From the NCBI GenBank assembly GCA_016748015.1, contig JAAOMT010000436.1, positions 2,230,048 through 2,294,047 on the forward strand: a stretch of 64,000 bases of DNA. Reading direction: 5' to 3'. Positions within the stretch are counted from its first letter, which is position 1; each line of letters opens with the position of its first letter. Shown here in pieces: positions 21,735 to 33,677 of the stretch. Origin of the DNA: Geosiphon pyriformis. Its lineage: Eukaryota > Glomeromycota > Glomeromycetes > Archaeosporales > Geosiphonaceae. The notes beneath the pieces were generated by a model that was given only the letters and a program-made list of their open reading frames with translations, was not told the DNA's origin and did not search any database. Both the position numbers and the translations under genes were made by a program.

Positions 21735-22021
21735 TTACTAGATGGTAAGTCTAAAGAAAGCATCTGCATTTTGATGATTTGCTCCTTTGCAGTGTTGAAT
21801 GTTATAGTCAAATTCATCCAAGTGGAGTATCCAGCAAGTTATTCTTTTGTATTCCAGCTTCTTTTTATTGTGCAGCCAAACCAAGGCTTGATGATCTGTT
21901 ACTACTAAGAATTTTGCACCAAGAAGATATTGATCCCAGTAACTAGTAGCCCAAACTACTGCTAAAAATTCTTGTTCAATAACTGAATAGTTCTTTTCTG
22001 CTGGTGTAAGGGATTTACTGG
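21735..22021 (-). pseudogene. pol: Copy C RNase H fragment
   Basis: C-terminal RNase H with TPAEKNYSVIEQEFLAVVW and TDHQALVWL segments, ending in consecutive TAG TAA where other copies have CAG TGA. It is cut at its 5' side by copy D; the junction base sequence CTGG is CCAG in the coding sense, from the Ala-Ser codons of this domain. Confidence 0.78.
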
Positions 22022-22758
22022 TGTTATGGCTTAGAGTAACAAGTTAATGGATAGCAAGAGAGAACAGGATTGTAGAGTGATAGAAATAATCAAAGGGAAA
22101 TTCAACTTTAAAGAGCGAATTGAATGAGTATAGATTCAATGTGCAAGATCAGTCTCATAAAATATCTCAGTCACTATTCTTTTCAAAGGTAACTGGGGAA
22201 TCTGAAGGTAAAGAGATAGTCTGTACTGTTAACAATTGATTACCACTGGTATAATTCTATGCCTCATGTTGGCGCTCTTAGAATTCAATATCAGGTATCA
22301 ACTTGTGCTTTTCAGTCACATTTATTCAAATAATCTTCAAATGCTACAATTATATATGTCAGAAAAAGGCCAACAAATAATCTTTTATCTTTAAGATGTT
22401 CAGATACTTGAAGATAGGGAAAGGAAAATTAGTGATAAGAGAAGGATTGAGATAAAAGTTGTTATTTTATTTATTCTTGATTATTCAGATGCTTGTTATT
22501 ACATGCTTTTCTACAGCTAAGAGATTCATCACTTATATAGCTATCAAAAGTGGTCAATGATCAGGTCAATGATCAGGTCAATGATTAGGTCAATGATCAA
22601 GTCATTGATCAGGTTATTGATCAGATCAATGGTCAGGTCAATGGTCAGGTCATTAATTAGGTCAATGATCACTTTCTAAAAATAGTATGGCTAATCATAT
22701 GACATCAGTGGCTAATACATGTGATAATTAATAAGAAGTATAGGTCTCAACCATAACA
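22022..22758 (-). repeat. 3' LTR of copy D
   Basis: 737 bp with about nine degenerate 12-bp units, against a single unit in the 641-bp 5' LTR of the same element. Such a difference fits either array expansion or two different source elements. Confidence 0.9.
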
Positions 22759-23480
22759 TCATCCTCTCCAAAGAGATTGAGCTCCAGCAAAATCAAGCTA
22801 TTTATAATGTAATCTATTTGAAGAGTTTTATCTAACTCAAAGCTAACTAATTTATTGAAGTCTTTTGTAGATAGGGTGTATAATACTTAAGGCGAAATGA
22901 GTTTTGTATCCAAGAGACCAAATCTTTGTATTAGAGTTTTGGCTCTTCTAGCAATGGTTAAAACTCTTGGAACATTTAATTGTATAATGCCCAAAATTTC
23001 TGCCTGTATCTCTGAAGTTGTTTTCTTCATGAGCTTTATGTCATCTATGATTTCACCAAGGCGACCATAGAGCTCTAGTTGTCTTCCATATGACAAGTTT
23101 TTGTCTATGAGTAAGATTTTTTTAATTGTTTTTCCAAGTGTGGTGGAAGGTACAAACATCACTGCTGTTATACTTTCTAGCAGATATTTATCTATTTTGC
23201 TACCAATTTTTTCTCTTCTGATAGTTGTTTTCTTTGGTCTAATAACAGTATGTGTTCCACTGCTATCAGTTATGGTGATCTGTTTTCCAATGGTCAAAGT
23301 AGCATTTGGATAGTTTTTAATCCAATACTTATGGAGAGTATAGAAGGCATTTTGAATGTTTTGATCCAGAAAATAATTGTTTATGTCAATTGAAGATACC
23401 TCTGTTTTGGGAATGGTGTGTTTATTTATACTTGATTTTTGTTAATCATTTGAGTTGGTATTACCACAACAGACAACCAA
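22728..23480 (-). pseudogene. Copy D ORF3, one stop
   Basis: 753 nt, same length as in B, F and G. Opens at TTG after TGA and ends TSY-TAA in the LTR. One in-frame TAA (22887-22889) replaces a Gln CAA codon of SPQVLYTL. Confidence 0.75.
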
Positions 23481-24738
23481 TCAGATTGTTTGTGATATTT
23501 CTTGAGTTGCGTGCTGTGAACAGGTTGATCATTAAAGATTGTTCCAGATTGATCTTGAAGAATATAAGAACCATTGTTCAAAACTTTGTTGACTATAAAG
23601 GGTTCTTTCCATTGGCTAAAAAATTTATCACCATAAATATTGTCTCTGTCTGAACAGTATTCCAATACCAAGTTACTAATACTTAAAAAAAGTGTTTTAT
23701 AGGTTTTCTTTTTCTTAAGCTTTTCTTGAAACTGTTTTATCTTTTCAAAAGCAATTATTTGTGCTTCTACCAAGGAGTCAAGAATGATATCAAGTTTTCT
23801 TTGCAAATGTCTTTGTAATTTTCTATTGTGATCTTTTCAAAGAGTATTGTCTCAATGTCAGTTTCTATTGGTAGTGTTGCCATGCATCCATAGAGCAGAT
23901 AAAAAGGTTCATAACTTGTTATGTCATGATTCATAGTTCTATAAGCAAACAAAGCTGAAGGCAGTACTTTGTCCCATAAGTTTGTTTCTTTACTTGTTTT
24001 GGCTAGAGTTTCACATAGTGTTCTATTAAAATGTTCCACTAGGCCATTTGTATGGGGGTGATAAGGAGAGGAAAGTTTGTGACGTATTCCCATTTTTCTA
24101 CAAAGTTCTTCAACCAGTGTACTGAGAAAAGCTTTTCCTCTATCAGATAAAAGTTCTCTGGGGCAGCCATGATGACAGATGATATTTTCATAAATGAAAT
24201 TGGCTATTGAAACTGCTGTTTGGTCAGGAGTGGCTCTTGCTTCTACCCACTTTGTAAGATAGTCAGTAGCTGTGATAATGTATCTGTTGCCATCAGGGGT
24301 TATTGTTAAGGGTCCAACAACATCTATACCAATTCTGTCAAATGGTTGGCCAACAGAGATTGGATAGATATCTTTTTTTCTATTGGGTTTTCCTCTTCTT
24401 TGGCAGGTATTACAGGTTTTAATGTACTCAGCAATGTCTTTTCCCAAGGTAGGCCAATAATAGTGAGCTAGAGTTTTCTGAATTGTTTTTGTTTTTTCAA
24501 AGTGTCCAGCTAATGGATCAGTGTGCATGTTATAGATCACAATTTCTCTTTCTTCAAATCTTATGACTCTCTGGGGGCAGTCAGAATCTTTTCTGTTTCT
24601 TTTGTATAGTTGGTTCTGGTGGATTAAATAGAAATTTGATTGTTTGCACAAATGTTCTCTTTGCTGTCAATTGTATTCCAGTGGGTATTGTTCTTTACCC
24701 AAAAATTCCATTAAGGCAGAGTAGTTGTCCAAGTCAAT
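23426..24738 (-). pseudogene. pol: Copy D integrase ORF
   Basis: The usual start codon is ATT (24738-24736) instead of ATG, still 68 nt from the RNase H stop. H2C2 and the DDE core are well preserved over 23767-24651. A one-base deletion near 23806, identical to copy C, shifts the C-terminal tail. A TGA near 24668 interrupts the N-terminus. Confidence 0.82.
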
Positions 24739-24803
24739 TATCGTGTTTGGTTGTGAGAGAATTACTAATAATTAGGTTGGTTTGGTTTGAGGTAGTTGTA
24801 CTG

Positions 24804-27455
24804 TCACTGGATGGTAAGTCTAGAGAGAACATCAGCATTTTGATAATGTGCTCCTTTGCAATGTTGAATGTCATAGTCAAATTTGTCCAAGTGGAGTATC
24901 CAGCAAGTTATTCTTTTATGTTCCAGCTTCTTTTTGTTGTGTAACCAAACCAAAGCTTAGTGATCTGTTACCACCAAAAACTTTACCTCCAGGAGATACT
25001 TATCTCAGTAACTGGTAGCCCAGACTACTGTTAAGCATTCCTGCTCAGTAACTGAATAGTTCTACTGGCATATGCTATTGCATGTTCTCTGTCATCTTCA
25101 TTTTTTTGTGACAGGACAGCACCAAGTTTATAACCAGATGCATTAGTATGAAGGATAAAAGGTTGATCCAGATCAGGTTGCTTGAGAATAGGTTCTGTAA
25201 CCAATTTTTCTTTGAAGGTTTCAAATGCTTTCTGCTGATGTGTACCCCAATGGTAATTAACATTTTTCCTAAGTAGCTGATTGAGTGGAGAGGCAATTTT
25301 GGAAAAATCTTTGACAAATTTCTGATAATAAGAAGCCAAACCAAGGAAAGAGCACAGTTCATGAACATTCATTGGTTGTCTAATGTTCTGGACTTTTTTA
25401 ACCTTGGCAGGATTAGGAAAGATTCCATCCTTTGTAATAAGATGGCCAAGAAATTGGGTTGATTGCTGTCCAAAGAAAGATTTAATTGGGTTTATCTTAA
25501 GGCCAGCATTTCTAAAGAGGTCAAAAACCTTTTGCAAATGTTCAAGATGTTCATCTCAGGTTTTTGAGTACACCATTATGTCATCCAAATAAACCAGAAC
25601 AAAATTTTTTTTTACTGATTCAAATACTTTGTCCATTAAGCATTGAAAGATGGGAGGAGCATTGGTGAGACCAAAAGGCATGACTGTAAATTCATAGGTG
25701 CCATACTTGGTTATGAAGGCGGTTTTCTTTCGACTTTCTGGATCCATCTCTACTTGCAGTTAGATCAATGGTTGAGAAGAAAGCAGCACCCTTGAATTGA
25801 TCTAGCATTGCATCAATTTTGGGAAGTGAGTACATGTCTCTTTCAGTAATGGCATTTAATTGGCAATAATTGACACAGAAGCACAGAGTTCCACTTTTCT
25901 TGGATACCACTACAACTGGGAAAGCCCATTCACTCTTGGTTTCTTGTATAAATCCAAGATCTTTCATTTGTTTTATTTTTTTCTTGATGAACTCATCATT
26001 GTGGTGATTAAATTGATATGGCTTTAGATGGATGGGGTGAGTTTCTCTGGTGGTGATGGTGTGTTGTATCACATGAGTTCGTCCAGGGGTATTACCTTCT
26101 TTTGAGATAACTGGGCTGTTTCTAGCCAGCGGATTTTCAATGTCTATTTTTTTTTCTTCTGGAGAGGGTTTTCTTTGTTTTACAACTAGTGATTGGATCT
26201 CAGATGGTTCATTTTCAAAAGACTTTTGGACTTCTTTCAATTTTTCTCTAGGTATCAAACTGATTGGTTCCCAATCTTTGTAATAGATCAGGCATGATTT
26301 GCATTCATCACTTGGAGAATACAAGGGTTGGTTGCACTAGCACCAGGCACAAGAACCATGCCACCAATAATGGTACTTGGCTTTCTTGCCAGGCTTTTGG
26401 TCAAAGGTTTTTCTAAGGATATCATAGTAGGGCCAGCAGATCAGCTTGCCATTCACAATGATTCCTTCTTTGTCAGCTTTGACATTGTTCAGTGGCTTGC
26501 CATTGCTGGTGAAGGTAGTATATGCAAGTTCAGTGGTTTCTTTTTGTTCCTCTTGTTCTTCTTCTTCATCACTCTCTTTATCATCTGATTCATTTGATTG
26601 TTCTTCTTCTTGATCCTGTTTGTTTGCTGGGGGAGTTGTCCAATGGCAGCATTTAACCACTATGGGCTTCTCATTACATCTGATGGTTAATTCACACAGT
26701 TCATAGTCAAGTAAGGCTTTTGCTTTTTTGAGCCACTCATTGCCAACAATAATGGTGTATTCCTTTGCTTCAGAAACCTCCATATCAGTTTCAATGCTGA
26801 TGCCATTGATGTGGACAGGAATAGCTTTGGCAATACCAAGACCTTTCTTTTTATTACCATGTACATTAGTCATAGGTCTGGTGGAAGGTTCGTCAATTTT
26901 TCTGCCAATTGCTTCTAAGAAATGTTTGGCAATGACACTCACAGATGATCTACTGTCTAGGATCAAGTCAATGAAATAACCAGCCACTTGGGCTTTGCAA
27001 ATTAAAGGAGTAATATTGCTGTTGTCAGCAAGTCCAGCTTGACAAGGGCATTTGTTGGTTTTTGGTATTTTCTTCTTGGGAATCAGAGATTTGTGGAGAT
27101 CTTTTCTAAACTGTGGATGGGTTATCAGCTGGCCAAAGGTAATATGTGCTGGGGTTTCCATGAGATCTTTAACAACAGAATAAGGTCCAGATTTTTGTAC
27201 TATTTCTGGGGGTTTTAGCTTTGGAGGATTCTTAAAAACTTTAGCCTTTGGTGGCTCATTATTATTAGCAGTTGATGTAGATGGTTTGTTTGGATCCAAA
27301 ACGAAATCAACCTTGGCTTTCTTCTTCCTTGTTGATTCTGTGGTGTTAATTGCTAGTTCATCCATGTCATTGTCATCATCAGTTAAGTTAAAGGTGTAAA
27401 AGGAGTTTTTTTTTGGTTGGCTTGCACTCTCACCCTTTGGAGATGCGCCTACCAG
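24804..27455 (-). pseudogene. pol: Copy D protease-RT-RNase H
   Basis: Protease site is DSR instead of DSG. RT keeps YLDDIMVYS. Lesions: TAG 26337-26339 inside the Cys-rich linker (CAWC then stop), a short deletion near 25755 removing the GFW motif of RT and shifting the frame, and a roughly 22-bp deletion near 25055 in RNase H. Ends LTIQ-TGA (24806-24804). Confidence 0.83.
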
Positions 27456-28951
27456 TTTAAAGGCTGATAAACAGTGGCTTTAACTAGGAGATTCTCTCCA
27501 AAGAAATTGATATTGGCATGATTAGGTCTTTGATTAAGGGCATTGTTGTTAATGGTTCTGTTGTTTTGGTTATCATTGTTTCTGGGAGCTGGAGAGGGTA
27601 AGAGAAAATTGTTGCAATCTCTTGAAAAATGTCCAGTTAATCCACAGCAATAGCACACAGATGAGCCACAATTTTGTTGTCTTTGATAAGGTGGTTGCTG
27701 AGGCTGATTGAAACATGGCTCAAATCTGGGTCTTTGGGGTTGCTAGTTATCTCTGACTGCTTGGGCTAATGGTTCTAATAGCTGAGCAAGATTTGCTGTG
27801 AGTCTATCTATCAACTGTTCATTTGGGTCTTGAGTTTGGACAGCAAAAGAAGTAGTAGCCATTTGGGAAGCAGGAGCCATAACAGGAGCAGGAGCAAAAA
27901 CTGGAAGTGTGGATCCCAAGTGCATTCTTTGGTTGTTTTCAATTCTTTGGGCAAGTTCAATGGCCATGTCCATTGTAGGATTATCTTTTAGAGCCAAGAA
28001 AGGCCAAAGAGCATAGGATAAGTCAGTTCTCAATCTTTTTGTAAAGGAATGAATTTTTTGTTCTTCTGTCCAGTTTCTTCCAGAGTCTACTTGTTTGATT
28101 AACTTTCTGATTGCTTTGGCATATTCAGTTACTACTTCTCCTGGACCTTGAGTTCTTCTTTCCAATTCTATGCGCCACTTGGATATCAAGATTGGGGTTC
28201 TGAACTTGTTTTCAAACCGGGTTGTGAAAGAGGTGTTGTTTTCTCCAGCATTTGCTGGCATTCATCTAATGATTCTTTGATGAGCATTGGAGTCTTGAAG
28301 GTAGCCACCAACAATTTGAAACTTGTACTCATCATTGTATTGGTTAGCTGTAGCAGCTCTCTCAAAGTCATCCAACTATTCAATTAAATCTTGTGCATCA
28401 CCTTTAAATAATGGTAGTGGAGTGTTGTTTCTTCACCCCAAGGCAGTTTGTATACCTTGGAGGACAGCCAGGATGTTTGCTTGCATTGGATCTTGGGCCA
28501 TTAGTTCAGGAGTTACTGTTTGTGTGGAGTGCTCTGATTTACTTGAGAAAATATCAAAAATAGGGGCAGTTTGGTAACTTTCTTCTTCTGTTTCAAAGGG
28601 GTTTTCAGCTAGTTAGTGAGCAGCAATCCAAATATGGATTTGGTGATTCAGATATTCGAAATCAGGGGGCTGTTGTTCAAAGGTTGTGGAGTATAAGAGC
28701 TGATTAATGCTGGTATTTCTTTCTTCAAAATTGTCTTCAAAATAAGCTTGATTAAAGTAATAGATAGTATAAGCTGTGTAGGTTTCAGCTGAATACTCAT
28801 TCAGAAACCAGTTCCAAAAGTCTTGGAATTGTCTACTGGATTGTTCTTCAACAGGGAAACAGATCAAGCAGGAGGGCAGAGGATTGAGTTCAATAAACTC
28901 TAAGTCGTTTCTGTTGTGTGCTGCAAAGTGTTCTTCTGATTGCTGTGGCAA
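27449..28951 (-). pseudogene. gag: Copy D gag, start codon deleted
   Basis: A small deletion near 28950 removes the MGDYSYL start region present in B, E and F. A second deletion near 28293 removes the SPATWFSQE segment of the capsid-like domain. The zinc knuckle reads CYCCGLTGHFSRDC, still C-x2-C-x4-H-x4-C. Stops occur near 28378 (Trp) and 27744 (Gln). Confidence 0.8.
27455..27461 (-). promoter_or_regulatory. -1 frameshift slippery site TTTAAAC, copy D
   Basis: Same position as in copy B, one Trp codon before the gag TAG; the heptamer is intact despite heavy decay around it. Confidence 0.78.
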
Positions 28952-28999
28952 TGAGAAAATAAGTGAATTTTGACAACCTCACAGGGAGCACCACTTTTA

Positions 29000-29640
29000 T
29001 GTTATGGGTTGGAATTACAAGCTAACAGATAACAAGGAAGAACAGGATTGTAGGGTGATGGAAATAATCAAAGGGAATTTCAACTTTAAAGAGCGAATTG
29101 AATGAGTATGGATTCAATGTGCAAGATTAGTCTCATAAAATATCTCAGTCACTATTCTTTTCAAAGGTAACTGGGGAATCTGAAAGTAGAGGGATAGTCC
29201 GTACTGTCAACAATTAATCACCACTGGTATAATTCTATGCTTCACATCAGCACTCTTAGAATTCAATATCAGGTATTAACTTGTGCTTTTCAGTCATGTT
29301 TATTCAAATAATCTTCAAATGCTACAATTATATATGTCAGGAAAAGGCCAACAAGTAATCTTTTATCTTTAAGATGTTCAGATACTTGAAGGTAGGGAAA
29401 AAGAAATTAGTGATAAGAGAAGAATTGAGATGAAAGTTGTTATTTTATTTATTCTTGATTATTCAGATGCTTGTTATTACATGCTTTTCTATAGCTAAGA
29501 GATTCATCATTTATATAGCTATCAAAAGTAGTCAATGATCAGGTCAATGATCACTTTCTAAAAATAGTGTGGCTAATCATATGACATCAGTGGCTAATAC
29601 ATGTGATAATTAATAAGAAGTATAGGTCTCAACTGTAACA
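29000..29640 (-). repeat. 5' LTR of copy D
   Basis: 641 bp, TGTTATGG to TGTAACA. Only one 12-bp unit before the TATA region. Its outer flank lies in LINE L2 coding sequence. Confidence 0.9.
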
Positions 29641-30838
29641 GTATAAAGATGAGTAATGCATGGCACTGGCCGAAATATCTACTGAAAGTTTTGCTTTTCT
29701 TTTTACAGTAGCTGAGATCTTTGAGGTCCACTTTCTGGCTTAACTGTTTGGTATATGGGTCAATTGAGATCTAAATTCTATTGCTGGACCAAGTACACTG
29801 TTGAAGATATAAATTGCCTGTTTTTCAGTAATGTGTTTTTTCCTAATAACCCCACATACTGCTTCAATGTTAAATCCTATTATTTTTAGCACAGTTTTAT
29901 TTTTTCCATCTGCTTTGATCCATACCCCCAAATATCAGGTGCATGTAGACAAATTCAGCAATTTCAAGGTTTGTTTGTTTGGACCAAATTTTAGTGGCTC
30001 AACTAACATTGATTTTTTTTTAGAGGGTCTTATCACCATTGTTTTAGTCTTATCTAAGTTAATCTCAATATCCACCATTCTAAAGAAGGAGCTGACTGTG
30101 TTCAGAATACTCTGTATTTTTTGTCTTGAGTTAGCTATCCACACTGTGTCATTGACAAAGGCAAGGTGGTTTACTGATGCCAATAGGGATTGTGTGTTTG
30201 TTTGATCATCCCACTTTTTTTATTCAGCTGTTAATTTGTATTCTTGGCTGTAATTGGTTTGTTTCACCTCACACAGTAGAGAGTCATAAAAAATCCTCCA
30301 CATAATAGGTGAGCTCATTTCCTCCTGATCTAGTCTATTCTGTATTTGATATTTATCACTTAACCCAAACTCAGTTATGATCCTATTGCTACTATTGTTA
30401 TGTATTAAGCAAAATAGCTCAGTAAATCTATTGTTCATTTTGATTCTTTTTAGTGCAGCTTTCATGGGTTTCTATTCTACTGAGTTGTATGTTTTTTTCA
30501 TGTCCTGAAATGTAAACCAAACCTTATTACCAAATTCTCTTGTATGCTCAACAATAGCATTAATCACATAAATTGGCACTACTGTAAAGGTATTCTTTAA
30601 AACTGAGGTGTTGTAACCTTTTAAGACATTGTGGAGCTCATATGCTTTTGATATTCTTGCAGTTAGAATCTTTGTTAAGATCTTTCTGGTGCTTTCAATA
30701 AGTGTGATTGGTCTGGTAATGTCAATATTGCCATCCCATTCTTTTGGCTTTGGAATCAGTATGACCTGTGCTATTCTCCACTTTTCAGGCATGTTTGCTG
30801 CTTCTATGCAAACATTCAGCAATGTTCTTAGTTTAAAC
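29641..30838 (-). pseudogene. LINE L2 reverse transcriptase fragment (C-terminal part)
   Basis: Minus-strand RT of a non-LTR element. Blocks visible in order: MPEKWRIAQVILIPKPK (finger/palm), PITLIESTRKILTKILTARI, the FQDMKKTYNSVE palm block with a stop after it, and the catalytic box FVNDTVW at about 30148-30159, where the family's first Asp is Asn. The thumb follows, ending HYSSLY at copy D. Further stops occur. The 5' part is across copy E at 38533-38671. Confidence 0.8.
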
Positions 30839-30842
30839 TTAG

Positions 30843-31508
30843 TGTTACGGGTTGGAGTAACAAGCTAACAGATAGCAAGGGAGAACAGTATTGTATGGTG
30901 ATGGAAATAAACAAAGTAGGAATTACAATAAGGAAGCAAATTGAATAAGTAGGAATTCAATGTGCATGATCAGTCTCATAAAAATCACAGTCGCTAATCT
31001 TTTCTTAAATCTGAAGGTAGAGGAATAGTCCATGATTGTCAACAAGATAACACCGCTGCAATTATTCAATGCCTCAACTTGGCGATTCTTAGAATCAATA
31101 ACAGGTATCATTGTACTTTTCAATTGTTTCTTTATTCAATGAATTACAAGAGCAAGCCAATTGCTTCTCAGGCTAATTCTAACAAATACAAATCAAGAAG
31201 GGGAAAAAATAAGGTATGTCAATGCCAACAAGTAGATACTTGAAGGTAAGAAAAGGAGAATAAGCGATTATGAAAGGAAGTAATTGATATTGTTTATTTC
31301 GTTACTTTGATCATGTCTTTCTACAGCTAAAGAAATCATTGCTTATATAGCTATCTAAAGTGGTCAACGACCAGGTTAATGATCAGGTCAATGATCAGGT
31401 CAATGATCAGGTCAACGATCACTATCTAAAAATAGGGTGGCTAATTATATGACATCAGTGGCTAATACATGTGATAATTAATAAAAACTATGTGTTTCAA
31501 CCATAACA
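30843..31508 (-). repeat. 3' LTR of copy E
   Basis: 666 bp, TGTTACGGG to CATAACA; four 12-bp units. Confidence 0.92.
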
Positions 31509-31724
31509 TCATCCTCTCCAAAAAGATTAAGCTCTGGCGAAATCAAACTATTTATGGGATAGTCTATGTGAAGGGTTTTGTCTAACTCAAAACTAACTAG
31601 TTTGTTGAAGTCTTTTGTGGATAGAGTATATAGTACTTGAGGCAAAATAAGCTTTGTATCCAAGAGACCAAATCTTTGTATAAGAGTTCTGGCTCTTCTT
31701 GCAATGGTCAAAACTCTTGGGACA
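31478..31724 (-). pseudogene. Copy E ORF3, 3' part up to the assembly gap
   Basis: The last about 82 codons of ORF3 (VPRVLTIARRARTLIQRFG to VETHSFY) are open. The N-terminal two thirds fall in the N run, so integrity cannot be judged. Confidence 0.7.
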
Positions 31725-32405
31725 NNNNNNNNNNNNNNNNNNNNNNNNNNNNNNNNNNNNNNNNNNNNNNNNNNNNNNNNNNNNNNNNNNNNNNNNNNNN
31801 NNNNNNNNNNNNNNNNNNNNNNNNNNNNNNNNNNNNNNNNNNNNNNNNNNNNNNNNNNNNNNNNNNNNNNNNNNNNNNNNNNNNNNNNNNNNNNNNNNNN
31901 NNNNNNNNNNNNNNNNNNNNNNNNNNNNNNNNNNNNNNNNNNNNNNNNNNNNNNNNNNNNNNNNNNNNNNNNNNNNNNNNNNNNNNNNNNNNNNNNNNNN
32001 NNNNNNNNNNNNNNNNNNNNNNNNNNNNNNNNNNNNNNNNNNNNNNNNNNNNNNNNNNNNNNNNNNNNNNNNNNNNNNNNNNNNNNNNNNNNNNNNNNNN
32101 NNNNNNNNNNNNNNNNNNNNNNNNNNNNNNNNNNNNNNNNNNNNNNNNNNNNNNNNNNNNNNNNNNNNNNNNNNNNNNNNNNNNNNNNNNNNNNNNNNNN
32201 NNNNNNNNNNNNNNNNNNNNNNNNNNNNNNNNNNNNNNNNNNNNNNNNNNNNNNNNNNNNNNNNNNNNNNNNNNNNNNNNNNNNNNNNNNNNNNNNNNNN
32301 NNNNNNNNNNNNNNNNNNNNNNNNNNNNNNNNNNNNNNNNNNNNNNNNNNNNNNNNNNNNNNNNNNNNNNNNNNNNNNNNNNNNNNNNNNNNNNNNNNNN
32401 NNNNN
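31725..32405. other. Assembly gap (681 N)
   Basis: Run of undetermined bases between the ORF3 C-terminal half and the integrase tail of copy E. The corresponding stretch in copy B is 558 bp (8161-8718). Confidence 0.99.
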
Positions 32406-33612
32406 TGAATATTGTTCCATATTGATCTTGTAAGATATAAGAACCATTGTTCAAAACTTTGTTGACTATAAAGGGTCCTTTCCACCAGCTAGAGAATTTA
32501 TCACCATAGACATTGTCTCTGTCTGAATGGTATTCCAAAACTAAGTTACCAACACTTAAGGAAAGTGTTTTATAGGTCTTTTTCTTTTTGAGCTTCTCTT
32601 GGACCTGTTTTATCTTTTCAAAGGCAATTATCCGTGCTTCTACTAATGAGTCAAGAATGGTACCAAGTCTTCTTTGCAAAATGTCTTTGTAATCTCCTAT
32701 TGTTATTTTTTCAAAAGGTATTGTTTCTATATCCGTTTCTATTGGTAGAGTTGCCATTTGTCCATAGAGCAGATAAAAGGGTTCATAACTTGTTATGTCA
32801 TGATTCACAGTTCTGTAAGCAAACAAGGCTGAAGGCAATACTTTGTCCCATAGGTTGGTTTCTTCACTGGTTTTGGCTAGGGTTTCACATAGTGTTCTAT
32901 TGAAACATTCCACTAGACCATTTGTTTGGGGGTGATAAGGGGAAGAGAGTTTATGACATATTCCCATTTTTCTGCAAAGTTCTTCAACCAGTGTACTGAG
33001 AAAAGCTCTTCCTCTATCAGATAAAAGTTCTTTGGGGCAGCCGTGGCAACAGATAATATCTTCATAAATGAAATTGGCAATTGAGACTGCTGTTTGATCT
33101 GGAGTGGCTCTTGCTTCTACTCACTTTGTAAGATAGTCAGTAGCTGTGATAATGTATCTGTTGCCATCAGGAGTTACTGTTAAAGGTCCAACAACATCTA
33201 TACCAATTCTATCAAATGGTTGACCAACAGAGATTGGATGGATATCTTCCTTGCGATTGGGTTTTCCTCTTCTTTGGCAGGTATCACAGGTTTTGATGTA
33301 TTCAACAATGTCTTTTCCCAAAGTAGGCCAATAATAGTGAGCTAAAGTTTTCTGAATTGTTTTTGTTTTTCCAAAGTGTCCAGCTAATGCATCAGTGTGC
33401 ATATTGTAGATCACAATTTCTCTTTTTTCAAATCTAATGACTCTCTGAGCGCAGTCAGGATCTTTTCTATTTCTTTTATATAACTGGTTCTGGCAAATCA
33501 AATAGAAATTTGATTGTTTGCACAAATGTTCTCTTTGCTGTCGATTATAGTCTAGCGGGTATTGTCCTTTACCCAAAAATTTCATTAAAGCAGAGTAGTT
33601 GTCCAAGTCCAT
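32406..33612 (-). pseudogene. pol: Copy E integrase ORF (C-terminus in gap)
   Basis: ATG at 33612-33610 (MDLDNYSALMKF), 68 nt after the start of the RNase H stop. H2C2 region and DDE core are intact in sequence; one in-frame TGA near 33121 replaces Trp of YLTKW. Runs into the N gap after the GTIF segment. Confidence 0.82.
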
Positions 33613-33677
33613 TATCGTGTTTGTTTGTGGGGGAGTTACAAATAATTAAGTTGGTTTGGTTTGAGAGGGTTTTACCA

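Larger units (their letters stand above)
16530..22021 (-). mobile_element. Ty3/gypsy family-1 copy C (3' part), with LINE insertion
   Basis: Minus-strand copy keeping 3' LTR, ORF3, integrase and most of RNase H; it stops at 22021, where copy D begins. Its RT, gag and 5' LTR are absent from the window. ORF3 is split by an ORF1-only LINE (17522-20001). Low-coordinate flank is GTAA. It shares a one-base integrase frameshift with copy D. Confidence 0.88.
22022..29640 (-). mobile_element. Ty3/gypsy family-1 copy D with unmatched flanks
   Basis: 7,619 bp with both LTRs. The flanks do not match: CTGG at 22018-22021 (in copy C RNase H) and GTAT at 29641-29644 (in LINE L2). Complete copies B, E and F have perfect 4-bp duplications, so D looks like a recombinant between two insertions. 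Several short deletions lie in gag, RT and RNase H. Confidence 0.88.

Noticed and set aside
31478-32485. Long open frames through the N gap
   Set aside because: They exist only because N codons are not read as stops.
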